Source: Rhodocytophaga rosea
Lineage (GTDB): Bacteria > Bacteroidota > Bacteroidia > Cytophagales > 172606-1
Direction of reading: 5' to 3'
DNA length: 64,000 nucleotides
NCBI RefSeq assembly: GCF_010119975.1
Contig: NZ_CP048222.1
Location: 6,114,501-6,178,500 of the forward strand
Made by a program: the position numbers and the translations under genes. Shown one piece after another: positions 54,348 to 63,401 of this stretch. The notes beneath the pieces were generated by a model. It saw only the letters and a list, made by a program, of their open reading frames with translations, had not been told where the DNA came from and did no database searches. How positions within the stretch are numbered: the stretch's first letter is position 1; the number at the start of each line of letters is the position of its first letter.

Positions 54348-55076
54348 ATGCCTTATTTTTTTACGCTTTATTTCTGGTTACTTATGCTGTCGAAAACGCC
54401 ATTTGGCAATATTGACCGTTCTAACCGGCTGTTAAAAGAGGCAGAAAGTGCGTATGTGCAGAAAAACTATATAGTGGCACTTGTAAAATACCGGTATTTG
54501 TACCATGCCTTACACTTAAAGGAAAAACATATTCAGCTCAACCTGGCCCATTGTTATTTTGCAAACAAAGATACAGCCCAGGCAAAAAAACATTATTTGC
54601 CTTTCGCAGAAGATAAGAGTACTCCCATCCGGGCTATTGCCTGCCAGCAGCTGGGTCTGCTCGCATTCAGGCAACATCAATACGAATCAGCATTGTCTTA
54701 TTTTAAACAGGCTTTACAGGCAGCACCTTCCAATGATACCATCCGCTACAATTACGAATTAGCCAAAAGGCTGGAAAGGGTTGCTAAAAAAACGGAGCCC
54801 GGGAAAACCAAAGAAACTGAGAAAACTCCGGAAGATATGCCTCCGCCTCCGCTGCAAACACCTGAAGAACTTGCCCAGGATTCCGAAAAAGAAAATAAAG
54901 CCCAGGAGAAAGACCAGGAAGCTAAAGCTATTCAGGAACGGCTGAAACGTATCAACCTGAGTCAGCAAAAAGCGGAGATGATTTTAGAAGCCTTGAAAAA
55001 TAACGAAATACAGTATATTCAGCAGCGGAAACATACTTCCCAATCTAACCAGGAAAAAATGTATCCAGACTGGTAA
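54348..55076 (+). CDS. BatC-like TPR protein
   Basis: 242 residues with a short N-terminal hydrophobic segment, TPR units at about 25-140 (Ala-Cys-Gln-Gln-Leu-Gly-Leu-Leu-Ala-Phe-Arg-Gln and Ala-Leu-Ser-Tyr-Phe-Lys-Gln-Ala-Leu-Gln-Ala-Ala-Pro), and a Pro-Glu-Lys-rich tail ending in a helix of Gln/Lys. This is the BatC form that accompanies BatA/BatB. Probably periplasmic, anchored by the N-terminus. Confidence 0.75.
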   Translation: MPYFFTLYFWLLMLSKTPFGNIDRSNRLLKEAESAYVQKNYIVALVKYRYLYHALHLKEKHIQLNLAHCYFANKDTAQAKKHYLPFAEDKSTPIRAIACQQLGLLAFRQHQYESALSYFKQALQAAPSNDTIRYNYELAKRLERVAKKTEPGKTKETEKTPEDMPPPPLQTPEELAQDSEKENKAQEKDQEAKAIQERLKRINLSQQKAEMILEALKNNEIQYIQQRKHTSQSNQEKMYPDW

Positions 55077-55167
55077 CCTGCGTATGGAATTATCAGCACA
55101 CCTATTTTTGTTCTCCTCTTAGCAATCTTTGCCAGATTATGTCTATTTTTCCATTTTATAATCCTAT

Positions 55168-56343
55168 ATGAAAGAAGTATATATAGTATCTGCCGTCAGA
55201 ACGCCTATTGGTAGTTTTGGAGGTATCTTTTCCGGTATTTCAGCTACCCAGCTGGGGACTATCGCTATCAAAGCCGCATTAGCAAAAGTAGGTCTGGCAC
55301 CCAAAGAAGTACAGGAAGTATTTATGGGAAATGTGGTTTCGGCTAATCTTGGCCAGGCGCCTGCCAGGCAAGCGGCTGTATTTGCCGGACTTCCTCATGA
55401 AGTAGTTTGTACAACCGTGAATAAAGTTTGTGCATCCGGTACAAAAGCGATCATGTTTGGCGCACAGAGTATTATGCTTGGCATCAACGATGTAGTAGTT
55501 GCCGGTGGGATGGAAAGTATGTCAAACATTCCATATTATATTGAAAAAGCACGTTTTGGCTACAAGTATGGTGACGGAAAACTAATAGATGGTTTGCAAA
55601 AGGATGGCTTATGGGAAGTGTACCACAATTATGCGATGGGCAATGCAGCCGACAATACCGCCAAAGAACTCCATATTGCCCGGGAAGCACAGGATGCGTA
55701 TGCCATAGAATCCTATAAACGGGCTGCCCAGGCAACCACTACTGGCTTGTTTAAAGATGAAATTGTACCGGTAGAAGTGCAGCGGGGTAAAGAAGTAATA
55801 CAGGTGCTTGAGGATGAAGAGTATAAGAATGTAAATTTTGATAAAATTCCCACCTTAAAACCGGTATTTTCCAAGGAAGGAACGGTAACGGCTGCCAATG
55901 CCTCTACCATTAATGATGGGGCTGCTGCGGTATTACTGATGAGCAAAGAAAAAGCACATGCCCTGGGAATTAAACCGCTGGCGAAAATCAGGGGCTTTGC
56001 TGATGCCGAACAATCACCTGAATGGTTTACGACGACACCTGCCCTGGCCATTCCGAAAGCGATCAAACAAGCCGGTATTTCAGCAAAAGATGTTGATTTT
56101 TATGAGATCAATGAAGCTTTTTCGGTAGTTGCCCTGGCTAATATGGAAAAACTCAACCTGAACCCGGCACAGGTGAATATTAATGGAGGAGCTGTTGCCT
56201 TAGGTCATCCACTGGGTTGTTCTGGTGCCCGTATTGTTACTACCCTTGCACATATTTTGCAACACAAAGATGCCCAGTTTGGTGTGGCTGGCATTTGCAA
56301 TGGTGGAGGTGGGGCTTCTGCTATGGTGCTGGAAAGAGTATAG
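55168..56343 (+). CDS. Acetyl-CoA C-acetyltransferase (thiolase)
   Basis: 391 residues. Nucleophile Cys88 in Lys-Val-Cys-Ala-Ser-Gly, His in Gly-Gly-Ala-Val-Ala-Leu-Gly-His-Pro-Leu-Gly-Cys-Ser-Gly-Ala-Arg and a second Cys in Cys-Asn-Gly-Gly-Gly-Gly-Ala. It condenses two acetyl-CoA or cleaves acetoacetyl-CoA. The length and motif spacing match the biosynthetic/degradative type II group. It has no other fatty acid gene beside it. Confidence 0.93.
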   Translation: MKEVYIVSAVRTPIGSFGGIFSGISATQLGTIAIKAALAKVGLAPKEVQEVFMGNVVSANLGQAPARQAAVFAGLPHEVVCTTVNKVCASGTKAIMFGAQSIMLGINDVVVAGGMESMSNIPYYIEKARFGYKYGDGKLIDGLQKDGLWEVYHNYAMGNAADNTAKELHIAREAQDAYAIESYKRAAQATTTGLFKDEIVPVEVQRGKEVIQVLEDEEYKNVNFDKIPTLKPVFSKEGTVTAANASTINDGAAAVLLMSKEKAHALGIKPLAKIRGFADAEQSPEWFTTTPALAIPKAIKQAGISAKDVDFYEINEAFSVVALANMEKLNLNPAQVNINGGAVALGHPLGCSGARIVTTLAHILQHKDAQFGVAGICNGGGGASAMVLERV

Positions 56344-56357
56344 TTAATCTCCACAAT

Positions 56358-56476
56358 CTACGGTCAACAGGGAATTATGGCAACCTGAATGAGCAGACTA
56401 TCTGGCAATTAGTATTGGCCCAATTATCCAGATTTTATTTTTAGCTTCTGTTCTTTCTATGGTCTGTTGACCGTAG
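56358..56476. repeat. Long-range inverted repeat between the thiolase and purC
   Basis: CTACGGTCAACAG (56358-56370) and CTGTTGACCGTAG (56464-56476) are perfect inverted copies, 93 bases apart. The right copy continues into TCGGTAGATT, resembling the left flank AATCTAC inverted. In RNA this could hold the whole gap as one hairpin before purC. Similar GGTC-GACC repeats are known in intergenic Bacteroidota DNA. Confidence 0.6.
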
Positions 56477-56574
56477 TCGGTAGATTAATAAAAAATTGTA
56501 TCCCGGCATTCGTAATTGCCCTTGAAAAGATGTATTTTTACCCTCCAGTAAACAATTCTACCTACCTTTTACGT

Positions 56575-57528
56575 ATGAATGCTTTAAAAGAAACGCACTT
56601 TAATTTTAAAAATCAGACCGGATTTTACAGGGGAAAAGTAAGAGATGTTTACTTTTTTAAAGACAAAATGGTGATGGTGGCTTCCGACCGGATTTCAGCT
56701 TTCGACGTAATACTGCCGAAACCTATCCCATATAAAGGGCAGGTGTTAAACCAGATTGCAGCAAAATTCCTGCAAGCCACAGCCGATATTGTTCCTAACT
56801 GGCTACTCTCGGTTCCTGATCCGAATGTGAGTATTGGTATCAAATGCGAAGCTTTTCCGGTAGAAATGGTGGTCAGAGGCTATCTTTCCGGCCATGCCTG
56901 GCGGCAATACAAAATTGGTTTCAGAACCCTGTGTGGAGAAAAATTACCGGATGGTTTGCAGGAAAATGATAAACTGCCGAATCCCATTATAACCCCTACA
57001 ACCAAAGCCAAAAAAGGGCATGATGAAGACATTGCAAAGCAGGAAATTGTTGCCAGAAACTTAATTTCGGCAAAAGATTACGCCCAGATTGAGCAATATA
57101 GCTTGGCTTTGTTTGCCAGAGGCTCAGCTATGGCGCTTGAACAAGGCTTGATTCTGGTAGATACTAAATATGAATTCGGAAAAATCGGCGATCAAATATA
57201 CCTCATTGATGAAATACATACCCCTGATTCTTCTCGCTATTTTTATGCAGAGGGATACCAGGAAAGGCAGGCAAACAAAGAGTCCCAGAAACAATTGTCA
57301 AAAGAATTTGTGCGGGAATGGCTGATTGCCAATGGTTTTCAGGGGAAAGACGGTCAAAAAATTCCGCAGATGACGGATGTCATGATTAAAACCATTTCTG
57401 ACCGGTATATTGAACTCTACGAAAAAGTGACCGGAGAAACTTTTGACAGAACCGATAACCGAGATATTGAAGACCGGATTGAAGCCAATATTCTGCAAGG
57501 CCTGGAAGCGATTCAGATTTTAAATTGA
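56575..57528 (+). CDS. purC: Phosphoribosylaminoimidazole-succinocarboxamide synthase
   Basis: 317 residues from ATG 56575, where the family N-terminus starts; in-frame ATGs at 56467 and 56530 would add a meaningless leader. Motifs: Tyr-Arg-Gly-Lys-Val-Arg-Asp-Val-Tyr (about 19-27), Ala-Ser-Asp-Arg-Ile-Ser-Ala-Phe-Asp and Arg-Gly-Tyr-Leu-Ser-Gly-His-Ala-Trp. It joins aspartate to CAIR using ATP in purine synthesis. Standard longer form seen in Bacteroidota. Confidence 0.95.
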   Translation: MNALKETHFNFKNQTGFYRGKVRDVYFFKDKMVMVASDRISAFDVILPKPIPYKGQVLNQIAAKFLQATADIVPNWLLSVPDPNVSIGIKCEAFPVEMVVRGYLSGHAWRQYKIGFRTLCGEKLPDGLQENDKLPNPIITPTTKAKKGHDEDIAKQEIVARNLISAKDYAQIEQYSLALFARGSAMALEQGLILVDTKYEFGKIGDQIYLIDEIHTPDSSRYFYAEGYQERQANKESQKQLSKEFVREWLIANGFQGKDGQKIPQMTDVMIKTISDRYIELYEKVTGETFDRTDNRDIEDRIEANILQGLEAIQILN

Positions 57529-57564
57529 TTTTTAACCCACTTACACTTCATACCATCTACTCCT

Positions 57565-57945
57565 ATGAAATACACAATTGATAAACAAGATAAGTATATG
57601 CTTATTCAGCTAAACGAAAGTAAGCTGGATTCTACGGTCTCTCCCCAATTAAAATCTGAATTTGTAACCCTGCATGCCGAAGGTCAAAAAAATATTATTC
57701 TGGATCTGTCGCAGGTGAAATATATAGATTCTTCAGGCCTGAGCGCTATACTGGTAGCCAACCGCTTATCACAGGATGCCGGTGGTATTTTTGTACTGGC
57801 TGGCGTAACTGACCATGTAATGAAGCTGATTAAAATTTCCCAGCTGGACAGCGTACTGGATATTATGCCTACTGTTCAGGAAGCCGTTGACGCTGTTTTT
57901 ATCAATGAACTGGAAAATGATCTTGGTAAAGAAGGCAACGATTAA
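57565..57945 (+). CDS. STAS domain anti-sigma factor antagonist-like protein
   Basis: 126 residues, STAS fold. The phosphorylatable Ser (56 or 57) is in Tyr-Ile-Asp-Ser-Ser-Gly-Leu-Ser, as in SpoIIAA/RsbV. No anti-sigma factor is in the window. It lies 36 bases after purC and 168 before rnz; this order next to rnz is a common Bacteroidota arrangement. The C-terminal tail (Glu-Asn-Asp-Leu-Gly-Lys-Glu-Gly) is longer than minimal. Confidence 0.88.
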   Translation: MKYTIDKQDKYMLIQLNESKLDSTVSPQLKSEFVTLHAEGQKNIILDLSQVKYIDSSGLSAILVANRLSQDAGGIFVLAGVTDHVMKLIKISQLDSVLDIMPTVQEAVDAVFINELENDLGKEGND

Positions 57946-57980
57946 AGTTTATTTCTTTATTGAATATTATCATTTTAGCA

Positions 57981-58025
57981 GCAGAAGAAATCTATTTAAC
58001 CGAACATGCAAACGATTTCTTCTGC
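57981..58025. repeat. Perfect 11-base hairpin between the STAS gene and rnz
   Basis: GCAGAAGAAAT (57981-57991) and ATTTCTTCTGC (58015-58025) pair perfectly around a 23-base loop. There is no T run, so it is not a typical terminator; an RNA regulatory or processing site between the genes is possible. Confidence 0.55.
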
Positions 58026-58113
58026 TATTGAATAATAGCTTCAGAATGAGTCTTTGATTTTTTGCCAGCTATCTTAAACCTGCATATACTTCCTATCTGT
58101 TAATATTTTTCAG

Positions 58114-59070
58114 TTGACTTTTGTCCTTAAAATACTAGGTTCTAATTCAGCAGCCCCGGCGTTTAACCGTAATCCTACTTCACAACTGCTTCATGTAGAG
58201 CAGAATTATTTTTTGATTGACTGTGGCGAAGGTACCCAGATGCAGCTTAATAAATATAAGGTCAGATTTAACCGGATTGATCATATATTCATCAGTCATT
58301 TACATGGCGACCATTACCTGGGCCTGACTGGCTTACTTTCAACGATGCATCTTAACAAGCGTACCGAAGATTTATATCTGTTTGGCCCTCCTGGAATCGG
58401 TGAAATTTTAACCTTACAATTTAAGTATTCTGATACAAGGCTGCACTATAAAATCCATTTCCGGGAGCTTACCCAAATCCGGGAGCTTATTTTTGAAAAT
58501 GAAAACCTTACGGTAGAAACCATACCGCTTAATCATCGCATTCAGTGTACTGGTTTTTTGTTCCGCGAAAAACCTAAAAAGCGGCGGTTAAATAAAGCTG
58601 TACTGCCACAAAATTTATCTTTATCCCAGATTGCCAGGCTCAAAAAAGGCGAGGATCTAGTAAATGGACAGGGAGAAATTATCTACAGGAATGAAGAATT
58701 AACCCTTCCTCCTAAAAAAAGCCGGAGTTATGCTTATTGTTCAGATACGAGCTATTATGAGCCTATCATTGAGCAGATTACAGGGGTGGATTTGTTATAT
58801 CACGAATCTACTTTCCTGGAAGTGGAAACACAACGTGCCTCAGAAACTTTTCATTCTACAGCCAGGCAAGCCGCAAAGATTGCACAGCTTGCGAAGGTAA
58901 AAAAACTCATACTTGGGCATTATTCTTCCCGGTACAAAGACCTGTCTTTATTTCTGGAAGAAGCCAGAAGTATTTTCCCCAATACTGTTTTGTCAATAGA
59001 AGGGGAGGAAACAGAATTAAAGGATATCATTATTGAACATACTTTTCCCATAAGCAAAAAGCCGGTATAA
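58114..59070 (+). CDS. rnz: Ribonuclease Z
   Basis: 318 residues; TTG 58114 is the best start because it places Leu-Lys-Ile-Leu-Gly-Ser-Asn-Ser at the family's usual position and no ATG fits. Metallo-beta-lactamase fold with His62, His64, Asp66 and His67 in His-Leu-His-Gly-Asp-His, and a C-terminal Gly-His-Tyr-Ser-Ser-Arg-Tyr. It trims the 3' end of tRNA precursors. Both tRNAs in this window lack an encoded CCA, which fits the need for this enzyme. A good terminator follows. Confidence 0.93.
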   Translation: MTFVLKILGSNSAAPAFNRNPTSQLLHVEQNYFLIDCGEGTQMQLNKYKVRFNRIDHIFISHLHGDHYLGLTGLLSTMHLNKRTEDLYLFGPPGIGEILTLQFKYSDTRLHYKIHFRELTQIRELIFENENLTVETIPLNHRIQCTGFLFREKPKKRRLNKAVLPQNLSLSQIARLKKGEDLVNGQGEIIYRNEELTLPPKKSRSYAYCSDTSYYEPIIEQITGVDLLYHESTFLEVETQRASETFHSTARQAAKIAQLAKVKKLILGHYSSRYKDLSLFLEEARSIFPNTVLSIEGEETELKDIIIEHTFPISKKPV

Positions 59071-59084
59071 TTTACCGGCTTTTG
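59057..59084. terminator. Bidirectional terminator between rnz and a DUF3857 gene
   Basis: AAAAGCCGGTA pairs perfectly with TACCGGCTTTT around a 5-base loop. The A and T tracts let it end transcripts from both sides. Confidence 0.9.
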
Positions 59085-59122
59085 TTAAATTGGATAATAA
59101 TTGAGGAGGAAGCGCTGGTGTG

Positions 59123-61051
59123 TCAGCTTTTATTAACAAATACCAGCTGCATTTTATCGGCCTTTGCCACTTTCTTGTAAAACTCCATAAATTCCTGGTA
59201 CGCTTCTGCCGGATATTTCCCTTTGTGAATCTGCATGCGCCGGATATAAATAATCATACCTTCGCTTACTTGTACAGATGCAGTATACTCCCCGAATTTT
59301 GATTTAAAACTCATGTTCTCCGGTTGGTATTCCGGATGATAGCCGGCAGGTAAATGGTAACGGATGGTATCTACATCGGTATACGACATATTCCGGATGA
59401 TTTCTGTCTTACGCTTTTCTGTAGCAGGCAAAGTAACACTACTGGTTGTAAGCAAATTGGGAGTCAGGAAAATACGGTTCCCACTTTTAGACACGCATTT
59501 ACGTACAGTTAAGGACAGATTTTCGGTAACAGCCGGAATACGGGTTTTCTGCTGGCTAAATCCAAACTTATTAATTTCAAAGCTAGGCAGGGAAATGTGT
59601 TCATATAAATACTTCTTTTGCTCCTCCGGACTCAACTGATGCATCAATGCACTCGGTAAATCCTGTTTTAAGCCTGCATACATTGTATTTAGTTCAGCCG
59701 TAGCATCACCCTGAGGATTAATATGAATATCTGCTTTCCGGATTTGCAGATTATCTTTGGCTGTATAGGCAGGTGTTTGAACCAGTTTTCCACCATCAGG
59801 AGTGAATAGAAGCGCATGTCTATTGTAGGTAGACCTTCCCAGATAACCAAATGGGGTAGTCTGGCTGGTACATTCAAGCCAGATGGTATCTTTAGCCATC
59901 GGTACACACAGAATCACATGGTTAAACTGATTACTTGGGAAATCAGCTCTGAAATCATTATCGTCGTCATCAGCATAGATAGAAGCGACAAATGATGGGA
60001 TACCGGCTACTTTTAATAAAGCTTTCGTATAATTTGTCAGTGCTTTACAATCGCCATACCCTTTTTCTGCAACAGATTTGGCCTCAAATGTTTGCCAGCC
60101 GCCAATACCTAGCTGAATACTCACATAGCGGGTGTTTTTTTGCAGGTATTCGTAAATTTTTCTGGCTTTGGCTACCGGATCTTTTTCATTAGCCACCATT
60201 TGAATTACCTGCTGACGAATATTTTCAGGCAATTCATCCCGGTTGGCATTCAAATCATACAGCCATTTTCCTAATGATTTCCAGCTTTCCATATTTCCCT
60301 GATAACCATCTATTTCAAAAGAAGAGGGCGCAGTAATTACAGCTGGAATTAAAGAGTGTAAAGCAGGTCCCATCGGTTCGGCTGCAATGACCGGTAAATT
60401 TTCGATCTGCCAGGTATAGACTTTATTGGTTCCTTCTGTTTTTACACTCGCTTTAGTTGGTAAATTAATTTCTTTGTACCGGAGCGTTTGCGTATGCGGA
60501 ATAATAATTGAGAAAACCGATTTTTCGACGGTATAATGCTCATCACTAGCCTGGGGTGTCCAGGAAGGGTAAAACAACATATTTTGCCTTACGGTTTCAT
60601 ATTCAAACTCAACCGTACATGGATACTGGCCACAATTGAAGGAAGCACGTTTTACCCGGTTGTCTTCAAAAAGCGAATTATCAGATACAGCACTAATATC
60701 TTGTATATCTGATTTTTTTAGTCTGTCTATTAATTTACCATTGGCATCATATAAAGAACCCTGAAGGTAGTTAAACTTGTTCAGTTTATCATATCCAACA
60801 TGCACAGCCGCATATTTTTTGCCCTTCTCATTGAGAATGGTAATGGCATACCTGGTTTTGAGGATGCCTTCTCCGGGCGACTTAACGGTGAAAGTTATTT
60901 CTTCCATCCGTTGAACTGCATTGGCATTATCTTTTAGAGAAGGTGGAATAGTATAAACCGAGTATTGTATGTCTCCGGTTGTATCACCAGCCTGTAAAAA
61001 GCCATGGAAATAAGAAAGCAAAAGAAAAGTAACTATAAATGTTTTTTTCAT
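59123..61051 (-). CDS. DUF3857/transglutaminase-like secreted protein with intact Cys
   Basis: 642 residues from ATG 61051, chosen because the signal peptide begins there (ends Phe-Leu-Gln-Ala); a frame start at 61084 precedes it. DUF3857 covers about 45-220, then a transglutaminase-like core (about 260-390) with Lys-Gly-Tyr-Gly-Asp-Cys-Lys-Ala-Leu holding the catalytic Cys and Asn-Gln-Phe-Asn-His-Val for the His. Such proteins sit in the periplasm. The true substrate is unknown. It lies 63 bases after the related gene at 61115-63157. Confidence 0.85.
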   Translation of the reverse strand: MKKTFIVTFLLLSYFHGFLQAGDTTGDIQYSVYTIPPSLKDNANAVQRMEEITFTVKSPGEGILKTRYAITILNEKGKKYAAVHVGYDKLNKFNYLQGSLYDANGKLIDRLKKSDIQDISAVSDNSLFEDNRVKRASFNCGQYPCTVEFEYETVRQNMLFYPSWTPQASDEHYTVEKSVFSIIIPHTQTLRYKEINLPTKASVKTEGTNKVYTWQIENLPVIAAEPMGPALHSLIPAVITAPSSFEIDGYQGNMESWKSLGKWLYDLNANRDELPENIRQQVIQMVANEKDPVAKARKIYEYLQKNTRYVSIQLGIGGWQTFEAKSVAEKGYGDCKALTNYTKALLKVAGIPSFVASIYADDDDNDFRADFPSNQFNHVILCVPMAKDTIWLECTSQTTPFGYLGRSTYNRHALLFTPDGGKLVQTPAYTAKDNLQIRKADIHINPQGDATAELNTMYAGLKQDLPSALMHQLSPEEQKKYLYEHISLPSFEINKFGFSQQKTRIPAVTENLSLTVRKCVSKSGNRIFLTPNLLTTSSVTLPATEKRKTEIIRNMSYTDVDTIRYHLPAGYHPEYQPENMSFKSKFGEYTASVQVSEGMIIYIRRMQIHKGKYPAEAYQEFMEFYKKVAKADKMQLVFVNKS

Positions 61052-61114
61052 ATCAAGTATTGTAAAACGAAGTGTACCAGGCACTGAATGAGCTACAATG
61101 CCTGGCTATTTGAA

Positions 61115-63157
61115 TTATAATTTTTTGAGTACTACCTGCTCGGCATGCTTGGTAATTACCTGGTTGAAAAATTCTTTTAAGTAGGAATATTCTTCGGCAT
61201 AATAGACTGGCTTTTTCAATGAGATACGGCTGGTTACCTGCACTACATTCCCGTTTACAGCCGTCATAAATGTAAACCTGCCTGATTTCTCCGGAAGTTC
61301 TACAATAGCGCCTTTAGGTAATTCTTCCACCTTGTAGCCTGCCGGGATAGTAATAAAGCAGGAGAAAGTTTCATCCATAGGTACAGCAAAATCTACCGGG
61401 AATTTCCGGTTTTCGAGCTTAAAGGGATTTTCATCGGTAGCGTGTGTGAGCAGGGGTTTGATATACATCATATTACCAGCCACCTGTACCTGCTCAGAAA
61501 GCGTTACTTCGTATTTGGCATTTATTGCTTTGTTTAACTCTTCTACATCTGTAAAATCATGTTTGGATATTTGCCAGCTGGGATATTTCTTTTTAAACTC
61601 TTCTATGTATTTATCTTTCCCATCTGAAAGTATAGCTTTACGCATGGATAAACCACTATATCCGCCTTTGGAGATATCTACTGTACCTTTTAGTTCTCCA
61701 TTGGCATCCAGGTCGAATTTTCCTGTAAAAACTTCCACCATCCGTTCAGGTGTTTGCAACTGCACCCATCCAGGATTCCGGCTGCTTACCATCCATCCCA
61801 GCCCATTCAGGCATCGGGTAGGAAGCATCGTATACCCAATAACAGGATCGGTAGCATCCAGCAACAGGTATTTATCGCCAATGGCTACATGGGCAATTAC
61901 ATAATTAAATTTGCTCAATAAAGCATAACTTTCCATGATCCGGCCATGGTCTCTGGTACTCAGAATCACAGGATTAGCTTCAAGCCCGGCTTCTTTTAAT
62001 ATAGCTACCAGTAACAGATTAATATCTGCCGAATTTCCGGTACGGGCTTCATAGGCTTTCTTTGTGGTGGTTTCTGTATACTTGTTTTTAATGCCGTTCC
62101 ACTTCATGTATTTTCTTACATATTCATAAATCGCAATGGCTTTCTGAGAAGGCTCAGTAATTTTAGCAGAAATGGCAGCCAGTTCATTTTTTACAAATCC
62201 GGTTCTGGCAAGCTGGTCACCAAAATATTCACTTTTTAGTAAGGTTTCAGTAAGGGCTTCCCAGGTATTTGTATAGGTTTTAATCATCTGGCCTGGAAAC
62301 TTTGTGCTTGCCAGTTCAAATTCTATTTTACTTACAAAATCATCAATGGTAGTCATATAGGGCTCTTCCTTCATGGCAGGCACATCTTTGGCCGTCCAGC
62401 GGTAAGAACTTGCTTTGGCCTGTACATTTTCCATTCTGGCTGGTGTCCTTTCACCATAAGTTGAATAGTCTGCATCGATCCGGATAGAAAAGCTCATATC
62501 TGTCATCTTTTCTTCCGTGTTAATCGGCTCATATCCCTGGGCAAGCTGCTTATAGTTAAAATATTCGGGAATAACTGCCCTGTATTCGCTCCAGATCACC
62601 GGAATTGATTCCTGAAACTGCCACTCTCGGAAATTGTACAGAAAATCTGACTTAATGGTATAACTGAACTCTATAACAGAACCTTCCTTCACGTTAGGCA
62701 TAGAGAATTTTTTCATATACCAGTTGTCAGATAACTTTTCTTCAAACACCGATTCCTTTGTCAGTTTATCCTTTACAATCTCATTGCCATTGAGGTTATA
62801 AGTAAATCCTTTCAAATTGGATATTTCTTCTTCGCTGCTGTTGCTTACCCGGTAGAAAGGAATTTTACCATCAGCCCAGTCATAGCCTGATTTTTTCAGA
62901 ATCTTAATTCTGGTTATCCGTTCAAAATATACCTGGAAACCTTCTTCATTGCTGTATCTGAAATAAGAATTGCCAAAATCACAAAGCACTACTGCGGCTG
63001 CTCCGGTATCTTTTGCATAGTGCTTCATTTGCAGGTCTTTTAACTCTACTTTGCCAAACTTCACCGGATCAGGCTGACCTATACTCCAGGTTGAAATAAG
63101 CAGAAAACTGATGGTACAAATAAGGCAGAACACTGTTTTTTGAAAATGTTTACACAT
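61115..63157 (-). CDS. DUF3857/transglutaminase-like protein lacking the catalytic Cys
   Basis: 680 residues from ATG 63157, the start of a clear signal peptide (ends Trp-Ser-Ile-Gly-Gln). DUF3857 is at about 60-220 and the transglutaminase-like core at about 295-420. The position of the usual Gly-Asn/Asp-Cys reads Gly-Asn-Ser-Ala-Asp-Ile-Asn, so the catalytic Cys is replaced by Ser. It may be a binding partner for its neighbour rather than an enzyme. The two genes run in the same direction. Confidence 0.85.
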   Translation of the reverse strand: MCKHFQKTVFCLICTISFLLISTWSIGQPDPVKFGKVELKDLQMKHYAKDTGAAAVVLCDFGNSYFRYSNEEGFQVYFERITRIKILKKSGYDWADGKIPFYRVSNSSEEEISNLKGFTYNLNGNEIVKDKLTKESVFEEKLSDNWYMKKFSMPNVKEGSVIEFSYTIKSDFLYNFREWQFQESIPVIWSEYRAVIPEYFNYKQLAQGYEPINTEEKMTDMSFSIRIDADYSTYGERTPARMENVQAKASSYRWTAKDVPAMKEEPYMTTIDDFVSKIEFELASTKFPGQMIKTYTNTWEALTETLLKSEYFGDQLARTGFVKNELAAISAKITEPSQKAIAIYEYVRKYMKWNGIKNKYTETTTKKAYEARTGNSADINLLLVAILKEAGLEANPVILSTRDHGRIMESYALLSKFNYVIAHVAIGDKYLLLDATDPVIGYTMLPTRCLNGLGWMVSSRNPGWVQLQTPERMVEVFTGKFDLDANGELKGTVDISKGGYSGLSMRKAILSDGKDKYIEEFKKKYPSWQISKHDFTDVEELNKAINAKYEVTLSEQVQVAGNMMYIKPLLTHATDENPFKLENRKFPVDFAVPMDETFSCFITIPAGYKVEELPKGAIVELPEKSGRFTFMTAVNGNVVQVTSRISLKKPVYYAEEYSYLKEFFNQVITKHAEQVVLKKL

Positions 63158-63401
63158 AAAATTTGGATTAATTACTGAAAGATAAATAGTCAGACTGGGA
63201 TGGATTATGTAAAATGAATGGATATGGTACGTTACGATGCCTGAGTTTTTAAAAATAATATCTCCTTGTTGCTGAACCCTACTCAGCCTGATTGCACCAT
63301 ACATATGTATTTTTTAAGAACAATTATGCTTTTTTTTATAAATGACATACTCTATATTTATTATACAGCTCTGTAAAATTTCTATTATTAAATACACCTC
63401 T

